A stretch of DNA of 64,000 nt from Trochalopteron elliotii (lineage: Eukaryota; Chordata; Aves; Passeriformes; Leiothrichidae), in assembly GCA_024734555.1 (NCBI GenBank), contig JANPWX010000038.1, positions 3,921,586-3,985,585 of the forward strand, in the 5' to 3' direction. The notes under the pieces were generated by a model. It ran no database searches and was not told the origin of the DNA. It was given only the letters and a program-made list of their open reading frames with translations. Of the stretch, positions 36,021-50,392 are shown one piece after another. Both the position numbers and the translations under genes were made by a program. Each line of letters starts with the position of its first letter. Position 1 is the first letter of the stretch.

Positions 36021-39000
36021 TGAAGTGTGCCTGGTACACTGGTTCAGACAGACCACACAGGGCAGGGCTTGCCTGGTTGCACTATTGCCTTGGGATAATC
36101 TCATTTACTGAGACAGCCCTTGTGAAATGCCTGGGGCATAGGAAATGTTGAAAAGCTGGAATACCTCATCCAGCTCACATTCAGACTAGCCAAAGGAGGT
36201 GTAGGTCAGGGTCACCAATACTCCAGTGTATTCCACAAACTCACAGCCCATGCATGGAAGAGGTGGAGACTGCTGACAGTTTTTATTTTTGCCCTCAGAA
36301 GTTCTCCGAGTTTGTCCTCTTATTTAAAACACAGTTCCTCAACTGTTGTAAATTGCTTGAGACCCTCTGACTTTCACAGAACAGCTCCAGTTTATAGCAA
36401 GTGAAAACTGAGATGAGTTTCCATGCTTTTCACAAAAGAAAAATAAAATAGAGATCAATACCTTGCCAAGTGGCAGACACTTAAAAGTGATAATGCTTAA
36501 GATATATTTCTGTAAATGTATTTATCCATTTATTTTATGGCTCATGCAATACCTCTCAAGTTATGTATCTAACATTGTCCTCTGTCTAATGCAGTCCTTG
36601 AAATGTCTTGTCTCTCACTTGTAGAGAGATTTTGCTCTAAATGTGCTCTATGGCTGGACAAGCCCTGTAACACAAGACACCAGACCCTCTCTTACTCACA
36701 CAGGTATTGGTAAAATTGCTCATACTTTCAGAAATGGCATCATATAGTGAATGTAGACACCTGGGTCTTGTTCCTCTTATTGGCAGGTACACTGTCAGTT
36801 CATTAATCAGTTGCTAATTTCCCTTCCTCCTATATATAGTGCCAATCCTTAAGGGCATATACTTTATCATGTTGAGGGGCTGTTGACTCTCCTACACCTC
36901 TTTATAACAAGCAGCAGCACATCAGAAAGATTACCCTGTGTCCACTGGGTTTATGGTGATGACTTTGGCAGTAACACCCAAAGGAAAGTAATGAATGTTT
37001 TATACACAAGAATTATTTCACACCTACCAGTGATGGATTTGCATCCTCACATTGCTGTAAGATTCCCTCAGCCGAATCCTCCCCAGTGGCTTAATAAGCA
37101 AGGTGATTGCCTCAAGCAATTAAAAACTCCAGGATCTATTCCAAGCTCATTTTGTTGCCAAGTTAACAGTACAGTAACAAAGGTAATTTAGAAGCATTGA
37201 GTGTTCTTCGCTTACCGTTTTCCTCTCTGGTTTCACGTAACCCTGAGGACACCGTGTCCAGAAATGGGAGCTAAGGTAACAAGCTGAACAAAGGTGTGGC
37301 AGAGCTCTTCTCTTTTGGAGTCACCGAGGGGCAAGTGCAGGTGGGACACAGCTGCATGTTTCCCTTTTGGCACAACTGTTGCCTTCCATCCTTCACACCT
37401 TTCTGCTGCTTAGGGGTGTCATTTTCTGACTTCACATTGCAAGACTAGAACTAACGTAGCCTGACGTAGTCTCTGACATTCAATTAGTCCTTTTCTCTCA
37501 CACTTAGACATGTACATACTTTTTAGGGAAAGAACCCCATGAGTACCTAATGTGCCTCATAGGTCTAAAGAAGAAAAATCTTCCCTCCAGTTTGGAAGTT
37601 CCTGTTATGCAAATCTGCTGACCAATACACAGACTTATGGCTTCTGAGATGTTTTTCCCATAGTCTTTGAAATAAAGCTGACTTGCAAATAAAAAAAACC
37701 AAGCTTTTGCACAGAAAAAATCAAAAGGAACTTTTGAAATGGGGTGTAGAAAGAGTGTTTTTGTTGAAATTTGCAGGTTTTGAGGGGAGGTTAATCAAAA
37801 ACTGGGGAAAGTTTTGGTATTGAGAAATTTCCATCCTGTTTTGAACTAAAACATATATGGGAAAAGTTTAAAAAACAATTCAAGCAGGCCTACATTTAAC
37901 TGCTTGGAAAAAGTAATTTCAGTCAGGTAAGTTAACATGGAGACCTGCAAGCTGATTATGCAGGTAAGAATTAGAAGTATTCAGAGTTATAATTTTCAAT
38001 TCAATTTCCACACCACATAGAGAAAAGGAGGATATTAATCCTCTAAATAAAGACACCACCTTTAACCAGGTGTGGAAGAGACTGAAAAATTCTCAAACTT
38101 TTATAAGTATGTTATAAAATATATCATATTTAACAAGGAAAAGGGATGCAGTTTTCTGTAACTCCAAACTGTCCAAGCTTTGTTGAGAAAAAAAATGCAT
38201 GTTCTGAAAGATCAAACACACAGCTTTGCCAAATCAGAGGGAAAAAATTATCTGAAATACCTGTCACATCTTTAAGTTAATTACATTTTTAACACTACAT
38301 GGCCTCCAGCCCTCACCGTTTTTCATCCATCTCACCTCTACCAGGTTTTCAAAGGTGGTAAACATCTAATTGGCCTGATTTAAGTTCAGTGTTGTGGCAA
38401 AGTACTTCCAGATAAAAATAATGACATAGCTAGGTAGCTCTGCTCACATTTGTAAAGCACCTTGGTATTTCTTTTAGGGCAACGGTACACAAAGTGAACG
38501 TGAGACACACATAAATGCAGACACAATTTCACTTGCTTGTCTGTATTTATCCCCCACTCTCAGTTTCATTAACTTTTCCAAGCCACTCCATGGCTTTGTT
38601 CTTTAAGTTGTTTGAAACAGAGCAAACAAGAACATACATTTTCCATCAGTGAGACAAGATATTTGGACCATACTATGGGAAGATAGTAAATAGGGTATTA
38701 ATTGCCATCCCCAACTCCCCTCCCAGCCATCTAAAAAAACACAAGCTGTCTATTGCCCTCCTATAATTGAGATGAGCCTTTACCAAATGTTTTATGCACC
38801 AAACTAACACACCACAGTGTAATAGCCTTTGACATCTTCTTGCTTTGTGGCTTTATGAAGGCCAGATTTACACTAATTTGCAATTAAAGGAAGGATGAGT
38901 TAATGCCAAATATACACTTTTGAATGCCAGTCATGTCAGTACTACAGTTGTTAAAAAAAAGTTAAATATCCCTAATAATTGAAAAAGTGTTTTTAGAAAT

Positions 39001-39614
39001 ATTCTAATGGCGAAATGTCTTCACTGTGGGCTTGGGACTACTTGGACTATAAATGAGTTAATTAGTAAAAAAATATCCTCCTAACAGGGAGTGGAGCTGT
39101 GCAGTTCTTCATGTAGACCATACACGTGGATCAAAACATCAAGAGTATCCACACCAACAGGCTGAGTACTACAAGGTGGAAGCCAGTGCTAGTGGGACAC
39201 CTGGATTCCCATGAGCTCAGCCAGACCTCTGCTTATCCAGAAAACAGGGAAAATAGCTTGGAGAAAGGGTATCTACAACAGAGGAATGATTTGCATTTCC
39301 TGAATGGAAAAACAATTTGTGTCCAAAGAAAATGCAAATGTAGGTGTGTGTTGTATACTGCAGGGGGGGTGGGGGGGAAGCCAAATTCTTCTGCCAGTCA
39401 GCTGCTCTCCCTGTTTGTAGTAGTGTCCAGTGACAGTCAGGTGCTTTATCATTTGTAATGTGGCTGTCACAGAAAGAAGTCCTGGAGCATTTCTGATACA
39501 GACACCATCTTCTGGCTAGAGGAATCGAGGTCATGATCTGTGAGAGGAACTTGCTCTGAAGGGAGAGACAGAATTTGCTGTCCCTTCTCAAACCTTCCAA
39601 AAGTAAGTCAATGT
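36021..39614. other. unique non-coding DNA, 3.6 kb
   Basis: No gene or nameable repeat. A G-rich run at 39,363-39,378 is the only notable low-complexity patch. A ~100-codon frame at 36,883-37,191 has no family features. Confidence 0.5.
39363..39378. repeat. poly(G) run
   Basis: Two blocks of seven G separated by one T. It may form a G-rich structure and is likely error-prone in sequencing. Confidence 0.85.
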
Positions 39615-40395
39615 TCCATAGAGTCATAAAATGGTTTGGGTTGGAAGGGACCTTAAAGACCATCTAGTTCCAAAGCTCCCACCAGGACAGGGACAACTTT
39701 CACTAGACCAGGTTACTCAGTGTCCCACACAACATGACCTTGAATACTTCCAGGGATGGGGCATCCATAACTTCTCTGGGCAACCTGTTCTTGTGTGTTT
39801 TACCACCCTCACAGTAAGGAGTTTCTTCCTAATATTAAGTCCAAACCTACCCTCTTTCAATTTACAGACATTCCCCCCGTCCTATCACTACATGCCCTTG
39901 TGAAAAGTCCCTCTTCAGGTTTCTTGCAGGCCCCCTTTAGGTTCTGGAAGGTGGCTGTAAAGTCTCTCAGAGGCAGTCTGCTCTTCCCCAAGCTGAGCAC
40001 GCCCAACTCTCTCAGTCTAGCTTCAAAAGAGAGATTCTCCATCCCTTTGATCATCTTTGTGGCCTTATTTGGACTTGCTCTAACAGATCCTATCCTTCTA
40101 TTTCTGGTGGTCCCAGAGCTGGACACAGCACTCCAGGTGGGTCTCACCAGAGCAGTGCAGGGCAGGGCAGAGCAGAGCAGAGCAGAGCAGAGCAGAGGGC
40201 AGAACCCCCTCCTTTGCCATGCTGTTCAGATGTAGCCCAGGACACAGCTGGCCTTCTGGGCTGCAAATGCACATTGTCAGATGCTCTACAGAGCTCATCC
40301 ACCAAGTCTTTCTCTTCAGGGCTGTTCTCAGTCCATTCTCTGCCCAGCCTGTATTTTCACCTGGGATTGCCCTAACCCAGGTACAGGATCTATAC
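39615..40395 (-). mobile_element. CR1 LINE 3' portion, minus strand
   Basis: Opens with 'gagtcataaaatggtttgggttggaagggaccttaaagaccatctagttcc', the reverse complement of the classic avian CR1 tail, and is the best-preserved CR1 end here. The minus-strand frame at 40,147-39,857 reads NKATKMIKGMENLSFEARL and 'LRELGVLSLGKSRL', the ORF2 C-terminal block. Further right, 'ggccttctgggctgcaaatgcacattg' and 'cattctctgcccagcctgtattttcacctgggattgccctaacccagg' are antisense CR1 coding text. It is 5' truncated near 40.4 kb. The lower divergence suggests a younger copy than the others in the window. Confidence 0.92.
40167..40197. repeat. (GAGCA)n expansion inside CR1
   Basis: About six copies of a five-base unit (gcaga phase) sit where ordinary CR1 copies have only 'agcagagtagag'. 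It is a local slippage expansion within the LINE. Confidence 0.9.
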
Positions 40396-43300
40396 AGAGT
40401 CCAACTGAGGTACTTATTTTTCACAGAGTCTCCTAATTTGTAGTACAGCTGTTCTTTGCCTTAAATATCTAAAAGATAACTTTTTGGAGTACAGATGTCC
40501 AATATTTTTCACCAAATACCTGTACAAAAAGTCATTAAACATGTTTTAATATCAGGCTAATATATATTGACTCTTTCAGACCAAAAACTGAAGTGTTCAG
40601 AAATTTTTATCCACATATAAACATGGAGTATTGTGAGGCCATCCACCTAAAAACTCACTGAGAGCATGAATGGGGGGGCAGTTTCCCTCAGTGGCCAAAG
40701 AACAGAAATGAGACCAAGTTATTCAGTATCTTGGAGCAATAAATGGCCTCATGCCAGTGTCCCATATGGGTGTTAGGAAAACATCAGCCAAAATTTAACT
40801 TGTGATGCCTTAGATGTAGAAAGCTATTGCACAAGCATGCTGGGAGGAGAAAAACCTGTAAGAAAAGAAAAATCCTCCAGCAGTCCCCTCAATCCTTCTT
40901 TCCTGATGGTTGAGTTTGTCCCACAGCTGCTCCTTATGGATGTTCATCTTTCTGCCAAATGTTTCTGAAACACCTAAAGACTGCAGGTCATGAATAACTA
41001 ATCTTTCAGTAAGAAAGGCATGAAAACATGCTGGCAGCAGAGGGAGGTAGGAAATGACTAAAAGAAAAAGGCAGTTTACAGGCTTTCCAATCAGTCTCTC
41101 ATACTTCATCAATCATCTGCTCAGAAGGCATTTTAGAGGGAGAGCCTTTATGTGCCCTGTGCCCTCTAATCCACTACTCAAATCCACTATTGACATGAGC
41201 TGCTACCAAGGTAAGTATGCACAATAGTTCATTTAAGAAGAAATCAACCTGAATGGCTTTCTCCTGGCACCAGCCCCAGGTGCACAGGAATGGCTGTAAG
41301 GCACATTCCATGAGCTAGAAAGACGCAAACGGCAAATAATCCTGGCTTCAGGAAATCGCTGTGAAGATCCACACAGTGAGCACTGTGTGATGGTTCTGCA
41401 CAGCATAGAGCCAAGGCCCTGGGTGTGAGCATCACCCCTTCCTACCACAGCAGGAGCAACATGCAGCAACAGCAGAGCACAGCTGAGGTATTTGCTCCAT
41501 CTCTTAAGCACGTCTGGAGTAAACCCTTGCTCCATCACTTAGAGAAAGGAATATAATGCATCATACTCATTTCCAGCTCAACTGTGCTGACACCAGTCAA
41601 GCTACACCAGGATAAGCTACTCTGTGTATTCATTTTTGGCAGAAAAGATACCGTAGCAACTTCTGTGGTACCATGTACATAAACAAAAAGGGATGTAATT
41701 GAACATAAAGGAAATGTCATTTCCAGTGCCAGTTAATTTGTCTTGAAGCTGAATCTTGGCATAGTTAGGCCTATTCTCTGAGAAGGCAAGAAACAGCTCT
41801 AACAACCAGTCCAAGGAGAAGTTCACTGTGATATATACCATATCTCAAACAACTTGACATTTTCTCTAGTGCCCCAAATGTGTCTATAGTTTAAGAATAA
41901 GCTACCTGTAAGATTAAAAATATCCCATAGCTAAACACAGAAGACTAGAAGAGTAAATTCACAGAAAGGGCAGCTTTCCAAAATAGAGTCTGAAGGTCAA
42001 GAAAAGCAAGGTGCTGCTTCAACTTCTGCAATTCAATGAGGTTCCTACAGAACATACAACTCAAATGAGAACATTCAAGCAGATTAATTTAACATTTCTA
42101 AGTGAAGTGTGTTACAAGGTAGAATCTAGCAAAGTTCCCAGTTTGTCCTGTTGATGGCTTTCAATTCTGTACCGCAGAGGTGCAATAAGAAGATAGACAA
42201 TGATTTCTGACACCAGAACAAAGGCCTCCACCTGCAAGGAAACTCCATGACAAGGTGCACGAGGCAGGGTTTGACATGGTTTATGCTGTGAAACACTCCT
42301 GAAAGGTTACATCTGCTCAAGCTGTAAAGTGCACAGAGAGGAACACCATTCGCAGAGGTAATTTGCAGCAAAACACAACCTCAGGTATATTTGCTCACTC
42401 ACAGAAACCTACACAGGTTCAAAAGCCTTCAAAGGTCAGAACCCAATTCAGAGGTTTGATTGCTCACTGAAGTGCTAATACTTGCAAAGAGAGTTTTAGC
42501 TGCAATGTAACTATACACTCCTCCCCTTCTGCTTCTCTGCCCCCTCACTTCTACCACCTTCTATAGTTTATAAAAATTCTAGTAACAGCAATTAATTTTT
42601 TCACTAGTTACTAACCCCTGCAGAACAAACAGAGAAGCCTGACCCTGCAATAATAATCACCCTTTCTAGCTTTTTTTGCCTGTCCACATCCTGTGTTCAG
42701 TATGTAAGCACAGATTTTTCCCTGGCTTATTTTTTAATGCTTTATCTTTGTTATGCTACAAATGTAATATTTGTACAAATATAAATATAATATTGATATA
42801 CGTGAAGAGTCTTCATCACAGAACTTCTTGTTGTTATTCAATTCAAATGAGACACTCACCTATCCCCCTGCAGTAAAATAGTTCCTGCTAGCATTCACTC
42901 AGTACCACAACACAAAAGCTGGAACAGTAAGAGTAGAATGTGGCTTTATATTTTAATTCTGTCTGTAAAAGGGTAATGTATGCCATGATCTAGCAACACT
43001 TGAATGGGCCTGAGACACAGAGGCTATTTGTCAAACTTCTTGAAATCACAAGGGCTACAGTGAGAAAAACACTTAGAAAGGTGTCAGAAGTATTTATTGT
43101 AAGAGCCCAAGGAATGTTTCTATGTTCCTGAAAACCTGTCTTTAACTAAGTTCCAGAAGAATCACTAATCATATTTTGGGCATTACCATTTTCTGTAAGA
43201 ATAGAAGTTATTGAAACTGATTACATCAGAGAATACAGATTTCATGCCCCTTAGTGTGAGTTCCTCAGGTTTTCCAGCTCAAACATACTTATCCACATTT

Positions 43301-44459
43301 ACAAGCAAGAAGAGAAGTGGGGCAAGACTCTTCAGGAGCATATCAGCAGTGAGTCCTGCACCACCACCCTGAGGTTCAGCCAGTCCCCCTCTCCCTTGGG
43401 TGATTCACAAATGCAGCAGAAGAAACTGCTCAAGCCTTAAAGGGAGGAATCCAATTGGTGCTGGGAACAACTGAGGCCAAAAACCATTTCCATTAAAATC
43501 TCAGCAGGGAATATCTCATATGTAGACAGGTGTTTTATCATGCTAACACAACTTTTCTAGAGGAGGGAAAGGCCCCAGCACCCTCACTCCCTCCCTCAAT
43601 CTGTACCCAGCAGGGCTGCATCTACCCCAGTGCCATCGCCCATCTGCTCAACATGACTTAGATGATCTATCCATGTCTTAAGAGTAAAAGCAGCTGCAGT
43701 AGGTGGGATCAAAAATCCATTTAGCATAGTACTTTATCTCCAAACAGTTTTCAAAAGTTTTCATCTAGAGAAGAGTTTAGGAACTGGCCTCTAAGCTTTC
43801 CTCAAGCACTCTCCCATGCACTATATATGCTTCAGGAATTTCCTGAGCCAGGCACATTTCTATATTTTTATATATTCATTGCATCTTACCAATATCTTGG
43901 TTTCTTTTTGGCATTCCTCCCTCTTCTCTGTAAAAGAGAAGTCCTTTCCTGAGGCAGGTTACCACAGCTGTGCTGACTGACTTCAGTCATTCTCCAGAGG
44001 CTGAAATGAGAAAGTGGAATAAATGCTTTGCCTACCAAATACTGCTCTGGGTTTGCTCATGTTCAAAAAAAGACGTTCCAGGAGTCTCTAAAATGGGGGG
44101 AGAGGGGATTGTGTGTGTAAACATCCTCTGCTTCAAAAGAACTCAAATGACGAATAGGGAGTTCCTACGTGAAAAGGCTTGTCCAGAAAGGTAGATGTGC
44201 TGCCAGGTAAGATCAAGACAACCATCTTCAGGTGGAGGTTGTAGGAAGGGGACCAGCTGCTGGTGCAAATGGGAGTGACTGCTATCTGTCAGATGGAAAC
44301 AAGTCTGGGAAGAATTGGGTTTGAGATTCAGCTGTTCCTTGCTTGCCACAAGAAGGACTGAAAAGCCATGTTGTGATGAGCCAGAGGAGAGGACATGGTA
44401 CATGAATTACAGCAGTCAGTACAGCATTTCAACTTGGAAATAAACTAGCTCCAGGTCTT
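40396..44459. other. unique non-coding DNA, 4.1 kb
   Basis: No gene or repeat tail recognised. An AT-rich patch with 'aatataaatataaatat'-like text occurs near 42.77 kb. Confidence 0.5.
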
Positions 44460-44850
44460 AACGAGCAGTCTGGAGAAGGTGAACAAGGGACTGTTATTCA
44501 ATTTCATAATATATCACCATGGAAGGAGTAGGAGGGAACTGGGGAAATTATCAGGTGGCAGGTTTAAAAAGAGACACAAGGAATTGCTCTTTCACACATG
44601 TATACATAAGTGTGAAACTCACTGATCTGAGACATTGCTGACACCAAAAATAAAACTAGGTTAAAAATAAAATGGTTAGACAAATAAAAAAATAGGTTCA
44701 ACACAGGCTCTTAAGTATGTGATGAAAATACACGGAGTCCATGAACCACAGACTGCCAGAAGGTAGGACAAGATCAAGGAAAAATCACCCTGTGCTCCCT
44801 CATTTCTCATGTTTCCCTTAAATCTCTGCCACTAGTCATTATAGAGAGAA
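44460..44850 (+). mobile_element. old CR1-type LINE 3' end, plus strand
   Basis: The sequence 'ctggagaaggtgaacaagggactgttattcaatttcataatatatcaccatgg' then 'attatcaggtggcaggtttaaaaagagac' and 'aatggttagacaaat' follows the 3' text of an older CR1 family common in turtles, crocodilians and birds. Further on, 'accacagactgccagaaggtaggacaagatc' and 'ctcatttctc..tctgccactagtcattatagag' correspond to the far 3' UTR of the same family ('ctgactgccagaagctgggac', 'tggcactggccactgt'). No open frame remains. Confidence 0.75.
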
Positions 44851-47800
44851 AATGCAGAGGGAGATGAACTTTTAGACTGACCCTGAACTGCTGTTCTTAT
44901 TCCCAAAATTCAATAGAGTTTTTCAGCAACTACTTGTAAAAACATTTGCTTCTGCTGTCACTGTTCTAATGGAGTGTGCCAAGATGTATGGAAATTAATT
45001 ATCCTTTTTTATTTCTGGAATGTAGGCTGTGGGGATCTGACATTTAATGCATCAAATGCTCTGCATACATTCTATATCTGGTAAGTGTACTTCTCACAAC
45101 TTCATCAACAAGTTATGGTTCACAGTCCTGATATGATTATAACATTAATTCCTACTGTCAGAGTGTGTTTACTGCACCAGCTTCATGAAGATGGCTCAGA
45201 GCCACTGAGTGCAGAGAAGTTCTGTTTCCTCTAATCAGTGACAAACCACAATCTAAACTCGGAAGAGAAAGTCCTACTTTTTCACTATCTCACACGTCAA
45301 GAGAAAAAAATAACACATTTGTCTGAACTGACTGCATTTAAGGAATCCTCCATCAGGATTTAATAAAGGAAGATGATATCATCTTTATCTTGCTGCTGTG
45401 CTCTGGTCCCAAATCATTGGACAAATGTTATCTGGCAGTCTGGCAGGCTGGGGGAAAGCCGCGCTTTTCTCTAGGCCAAGCTCTTTGCAGAACAAAGTAC
45501 ATTAGTTCTCCTTAGAGCACATTTTTGTCCATCCTCATTCCCTGCTGCTTCAGAAACTCTCAGCTGCTTCCCATTGTGACCCCCAGACCTTGCATCACAT
45601 GTCCCTTTCTGCCCTCAACCACACCTCTTCTCTTATCATCTGCCCATAGGCATGGGCAGTTCCTCTTCCCCCTCCACCCTGCTGCTGCCTGGGTGCTCTT
45701 TCCCTCTGCCCCCTGCAAGCATAATTGGGCCACCTCTTCCACACAAGGCCAGCAGGAGAACTGGGACAGAACAGAGGTCAGGATGTTCAGGCCAGGAGGC
45801 CCAGAACATCATCCAGCACTAGTCACTGCCTCATTACTGCAGTGCTACTACTTGGGTTTGAGTTCCAGAGAGATCTAGGCACACTGCAAGACATCTGCCC
45901 CTCTGTCAGCCTGGGAAAATGCCTGCTTGTAAGCTCATGCGCCCTCAGTGTGTCCCTGAGCCTAGGCTGGACACTTGAATCCAATGACATATCAGAGGTT
46001 TTCTAGTCTCCCTCCTTCCTTTCTATTCCATGGGTTTTGCATACCGTTTTCCTGCCTCGTTTCCCACTGTCCCTTAGCAAAATTATTTCCTTTTACCCAC
46101 TGAGCTGGCATGTTATGTTATATATTGTTCAATAGATGTTAGATAAGATAGGAGTAACAGTCTGGGAGTGTTCACTAGGGTAGCTTCCCACCTCCTGCCT
46201 TGTTTTTTAAACATTGGAAAATACTCAAGAGGATTGAAGCAGTGTGTGTACTGACATTTAGTTTCTTTCCTTTTTTCCCCACTTAGTGGCTTATCACCCC
46301 TGAACATTCTAGTTCTGCCCTTTAGCACCCAGTTTGTCCCTGGAAATCCTGGAGTTAGGTGCAACATTTAAAGGATATCATCACCACCATGCTTTGCCAC
46401 TTAACTCTAATGAGCTCTCACTGGAGTGGTCCTGGAAGCAAGGTGCAATGAAAATAAGTTCAATGGAAATAATTCAGTGTTCTATGGGGACTCTCATGAA
46501 AGGTGAGACCTAAACTGCCTTGTCTTCCAAGCCTGTGTTCAGCTAACGCCACCTGCTCCATCTGTTTTCAAAAGCTGGACCATTTTGCTGATGAAATAGC
46601 TACAGACATTTTGTGCCCATTTCATATTTATCAGCAGGTTGCTAACAATGCAGAAATGAGCAGAACAGCAATTTGTAGCTGTGCTGTAATACAGCAGCCC
46701 TCCTCCTTTTGATTTATGATCTTTTTTTCTGTATGGATCTGTCTTAATGACACTCATTTATTGACAAAATTCTGCCTCTTATAGACTTGGAATTATTTAG
46801 AGGTCGAAAGAATAATTCTTTTAATAATACAGTTTCTGCTTCCTCAGCAATAGTATTTATGAAACCATCTTTCTTTTGCTAGGTTATTTCCCTATCTTTA
46901 GAATAGCCCATTTCCCTTTTGCTCCGTTAGGCATATTTTAGCAGAAGCAAATGGATTATTCTCTCATCACACTTCATCGTTCCTCTTGACCTCATCTCTG
47001 AAAATAACAAAGTGATGAGCAAGAAGGCACTGAGAGTTTAACTGATAATCCTTGATAGAATGTAATTTTTACCTGCTCAGGGCTTGGATAGTTTAGTTAA
47101 ACCCTCCAGAAGCCCTTGAAGACACATGGACTGTGCCCATACTGCAGTAAGGTGTTCCTGTCTCAGCACAGAGGCCTGGGCTGGCTGTCCCCAGAGGTTT
47201 GTGCAACCGAGGCTGATTGCACCCACACTGAGACAGAGTTCATTTCAGGCCAACTCACACCATTACCCACCAACACACAATACATTTACAGCCCATATTC
47301 ATCAAGGTGAATGCTATCAGGTGTGTGAGATATTTTATGCTAAAACATGTATTTTTTAATCCATAGGGAAAAGTACTTTTCCTTCAGTTCAGTCAGTTCG
47401 AGATTGACTTAGCCACTGGGCTGTTCCTGACTGTGGAATCCCATGTGAAGATAAATGCTGTGCCCAAATGCCACAGCTCCAGATTTGTTCCACTGTTGAC
47501 ACTGATCCACAGTGTTGGCTCCAGCCAAGGGCTTCACCTCTCAGGGCTGCCTCTTCCTCTGTCCTGCCTGTCATGGGCTCTTTGCACAACCAGCCCATCC
47601 TCTACGTGTTCACACTTGCAGGAGTCGAGCTAGGAGATCTCAGACCCAAGTCTTATAGCAGCTAATGTCACACAAACAATATTGTCATACAAAGGATAAT
47701 ATGGCTATCTAATAAAAAGCACTACATCACACTAAAGATGATACATGATTGCTAACAGAAATAAAAGGAAGAAAGATTCCAAGGAAAATGAAAGCCTAAA

Positions 47801-48304
47801 AAATTTCCAATAGACTCCATAAAGTCTAATAAACCAAAAAGACAGAACTAGCCATCAAGCATGCAGCAAACAAACCACCCTTAAAAAAAGAATTTTTATT
47901 CCCAGCTTTGGATTAACAAAAACTGTTCCAAGCTTCAGGCTAGAATAGCTAAACTCTTAATATTTTCTAAGACCCTCATGACTTCTATACATACATCATT
48001 ATTCCATCTCTAAGATTTTAATTTATCAAATGGTAATATGACTTTCCATCCCTATTTCAAGCCTATCATACCAGAAAATAGGCTTATACCAGCAGATTTC
48101 ATCTTTCAATAAAGGAGCTGATGAAAACTAAAGCTTTTGCCAAATGTACATTTTAAAGCAACATAGATTCTTTTCTGGGCAGGTATAGGATTTGGCTCTT
48201 TTTCAGAATTTTTTTTCTTAAGAAAAGACACAGCAAAACAATAGTAGTAGTTATGCTCTCCCTTTCTCTTCCCAACTCAAACCAGCTTCCTTTTCATCAT
48301 AATT
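44851..48304. other. unique non-coding DNA, 3.5 kb
   Basis: No gene or named repeat. The frames of 90-117 codons at 45,525-46,006 are proline/leucine-rich by composition (a locally GC-rich patch) and overlap in two frames, so I do not call them genes. Confidence 0.5.
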
Positions 48305-48396
48305 CCCCCTTTCCTTGGTTTTTTTTGTTTTTGATGGTTTTTTCTTCTTTTTTTTTGTTTGGAGGGGAGGCTGTTTGTTTGGATTTTTTTTTTTTT
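48305..48396. repeat. T/G-rich low-complexity tract
   Basis: Runs of T with G and C interruptions ('ggttttttttgtttttgatgg..', '..gtttgtttggattttttttt'). Confidence 0.85.
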
Positions 48397-50285
48397 GGCA
48401 CAGGAAAATGAAACAAAGAAGAATAAGGAAATCAGGAAAAAGCTGTTGAAGTTTTTCCTTGAAAACTTGTGATAAATATACTTGTGAAACAGTGATAAGT
48501 GATCTCATCCAGGTCCAACCAGGAGCAGCTGCAGACAGGGCTGGAGGCAGGGCTGGAGTTGGACCTTACAGCACTGTGTGTCCAAGATCCATCCAGGAGA
48601 AAAGATCCTAGACCAGGCTGGAGACAAGCTGCCCACAGAGAGAGGCTGATGTAGGGCAGTTTTGGATGGCATGCTCTGACCTGAGCTAGAGCCCCCAGGG
48701 TGCTGGATGTGTCCCCAGCAAGGCTTCCTGTGGCCACCATGAACTTAGTGTCCCCAGGTTGCCTGGCATTTCACCTGAGATGGTGAAATGATGTTGTCAT
48801 CCAGCTCATTACCATGACTCATCATGTTTCCTTTTTCTGTTTTTGCTGGAGAAAACTGGATGGGGGAAATCCAAACTATCTCTGGTCTGGCTATGACATG
48901 TAAAGTTTGGGCATGGAGCAAGATCTGAACTCCCCAGGGCTTCAGTAAATTAAGACCAGGATTTAAGTTTAGACCTATTTCTCTCTTATCTGTAGACTTT
49001 TCTTCAAGTGCTGTCCTGAGTCAGGGAAGGAAAAAACTGAAACACCCAAGAAACACTGTGAAGTTACCTGACCTCGATCTGAATTCAGCTCTAGTCACAC
49101 AGCTCTGTAATTTTTCTTCTCCATTCTCTGAAAACCACTTTCTTCCCTCTTAACATGAAACAGTCTAATAAACGCATTGTTCATGGAGTCTTTTCTGTTA
49201 TTTTTTTCCTGTTAAACTCCACCACTTCACACCTGACACCTTCTGACTGAATGGCCCTTCTTAGCCTTAGTTAGAAAAGGAATCAGAGAAAGAAAAGGAC
49301 GAGGTGGGGGTGGATCTCAAGCACTGCATTTATGCTAATGCAACATGAAGCCACAATCATGAGCTGCCAGGGAAGGGATGATTAATAATGAGAGGAATAT
49401 AAGACTTAATTTTCCAAACGCACATTATTTCTCACACAGATTTAAAATTTAGGGCTCAGGCCTGGAGAGCAGCAGTTAAGGGAGCGGAACAATCTGTACA
49501 GCAGGCAGAGGTTATAGCTAGGTATTGACAGCACAATCATCATATACCATTATAAAGCCACTGAACACAGTCATAAAAACTCCTCTACCATGTACCCAAG
49601 GCCACAGACTCTGTATTAGGATTATATTGAAGGTGAGATATGATGATGCCACAGTGTTTCCAATTTTTATTGACATCCTGGCCTTGAGAATTAGGAAGTG
49701 TCAGAATGCATCTGTGTATTCAGAGGAAGACAATGATAACCCCTGCCCTATCTCAGTTATACGTAACAGCTTACCTCGACTGTGATGCAGGTGGAAATGA
49801 GAAAAAGCAAAGGAACGCCACATCAGAGTAGTGGCAACCCAAATAAGACCAGGCAGTTCAGAGTCATCTGCCAGAGCATGGACAAGAAAACCAATTATTA
49901 ACTACATGACAGTACAGTACGAGTTCAACACACAGTAGCAGGTACTGCACACAGGCTTATCAAGAGCTGACTTTGACACAGAGGGTTTGAAATACAAATA
50001 TTAGAGGACAAACAACAGGTGAACATAAAAAAGAAGTTACTTGGGTCAAAATGATGTATCTCTGCTAAAAACCATTATCTCCAAGTATTGCTGAATGCAT
50101 TTGATTCTCAGTATTTTTCACTTCTAGGCTCCCTCAGGAACTGTTTGCAATACTCAAAGGCACATCTTCTGCTGTCTTTCACTAGCGTACCCCTCCAATA
50201 AGGAAGGGAGATCAGAGCATAGCACCCATTCACTCCAGAAATCACAACTGTTACATGCCCTTCTCAAAGAGATCAAAATACAGAT
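48397..50285. other. unique non-coding DNA
   Basis: No gene. A short near-duplicate 'cagggctggaggcagggctggag' sits at about 48,536-48,560; otherwise nothing notable. Confidence 0.5.
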
Positions 50286-50392
50286 TTATATCACTTGCCC
50301 ACAGCTATTAGCAGGACAAAGCTCTGATCTAGGAGTCCTGCCCACCAGTTCAGAGTTAAATCATTAGACCACATTGCCTCGTGGAAACTGGA
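50286..50392 (-). repeat. MIR-type SINE relic, minus strand
   Basis: Reads 'atcacttgcccacagctattagc', 'aaagctctgatctaggagtcctgcc' and 'taaatcattagaccacattgcctc'. This is the reverse-complement layout of a MIR-type SINE head ('cttgcccaaggtcac..gagctgggattagaacccaggagtcctg..ctaaccactagaccatgctgcctc'). High divergence fits an old insertion. Confidence 0.6.
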
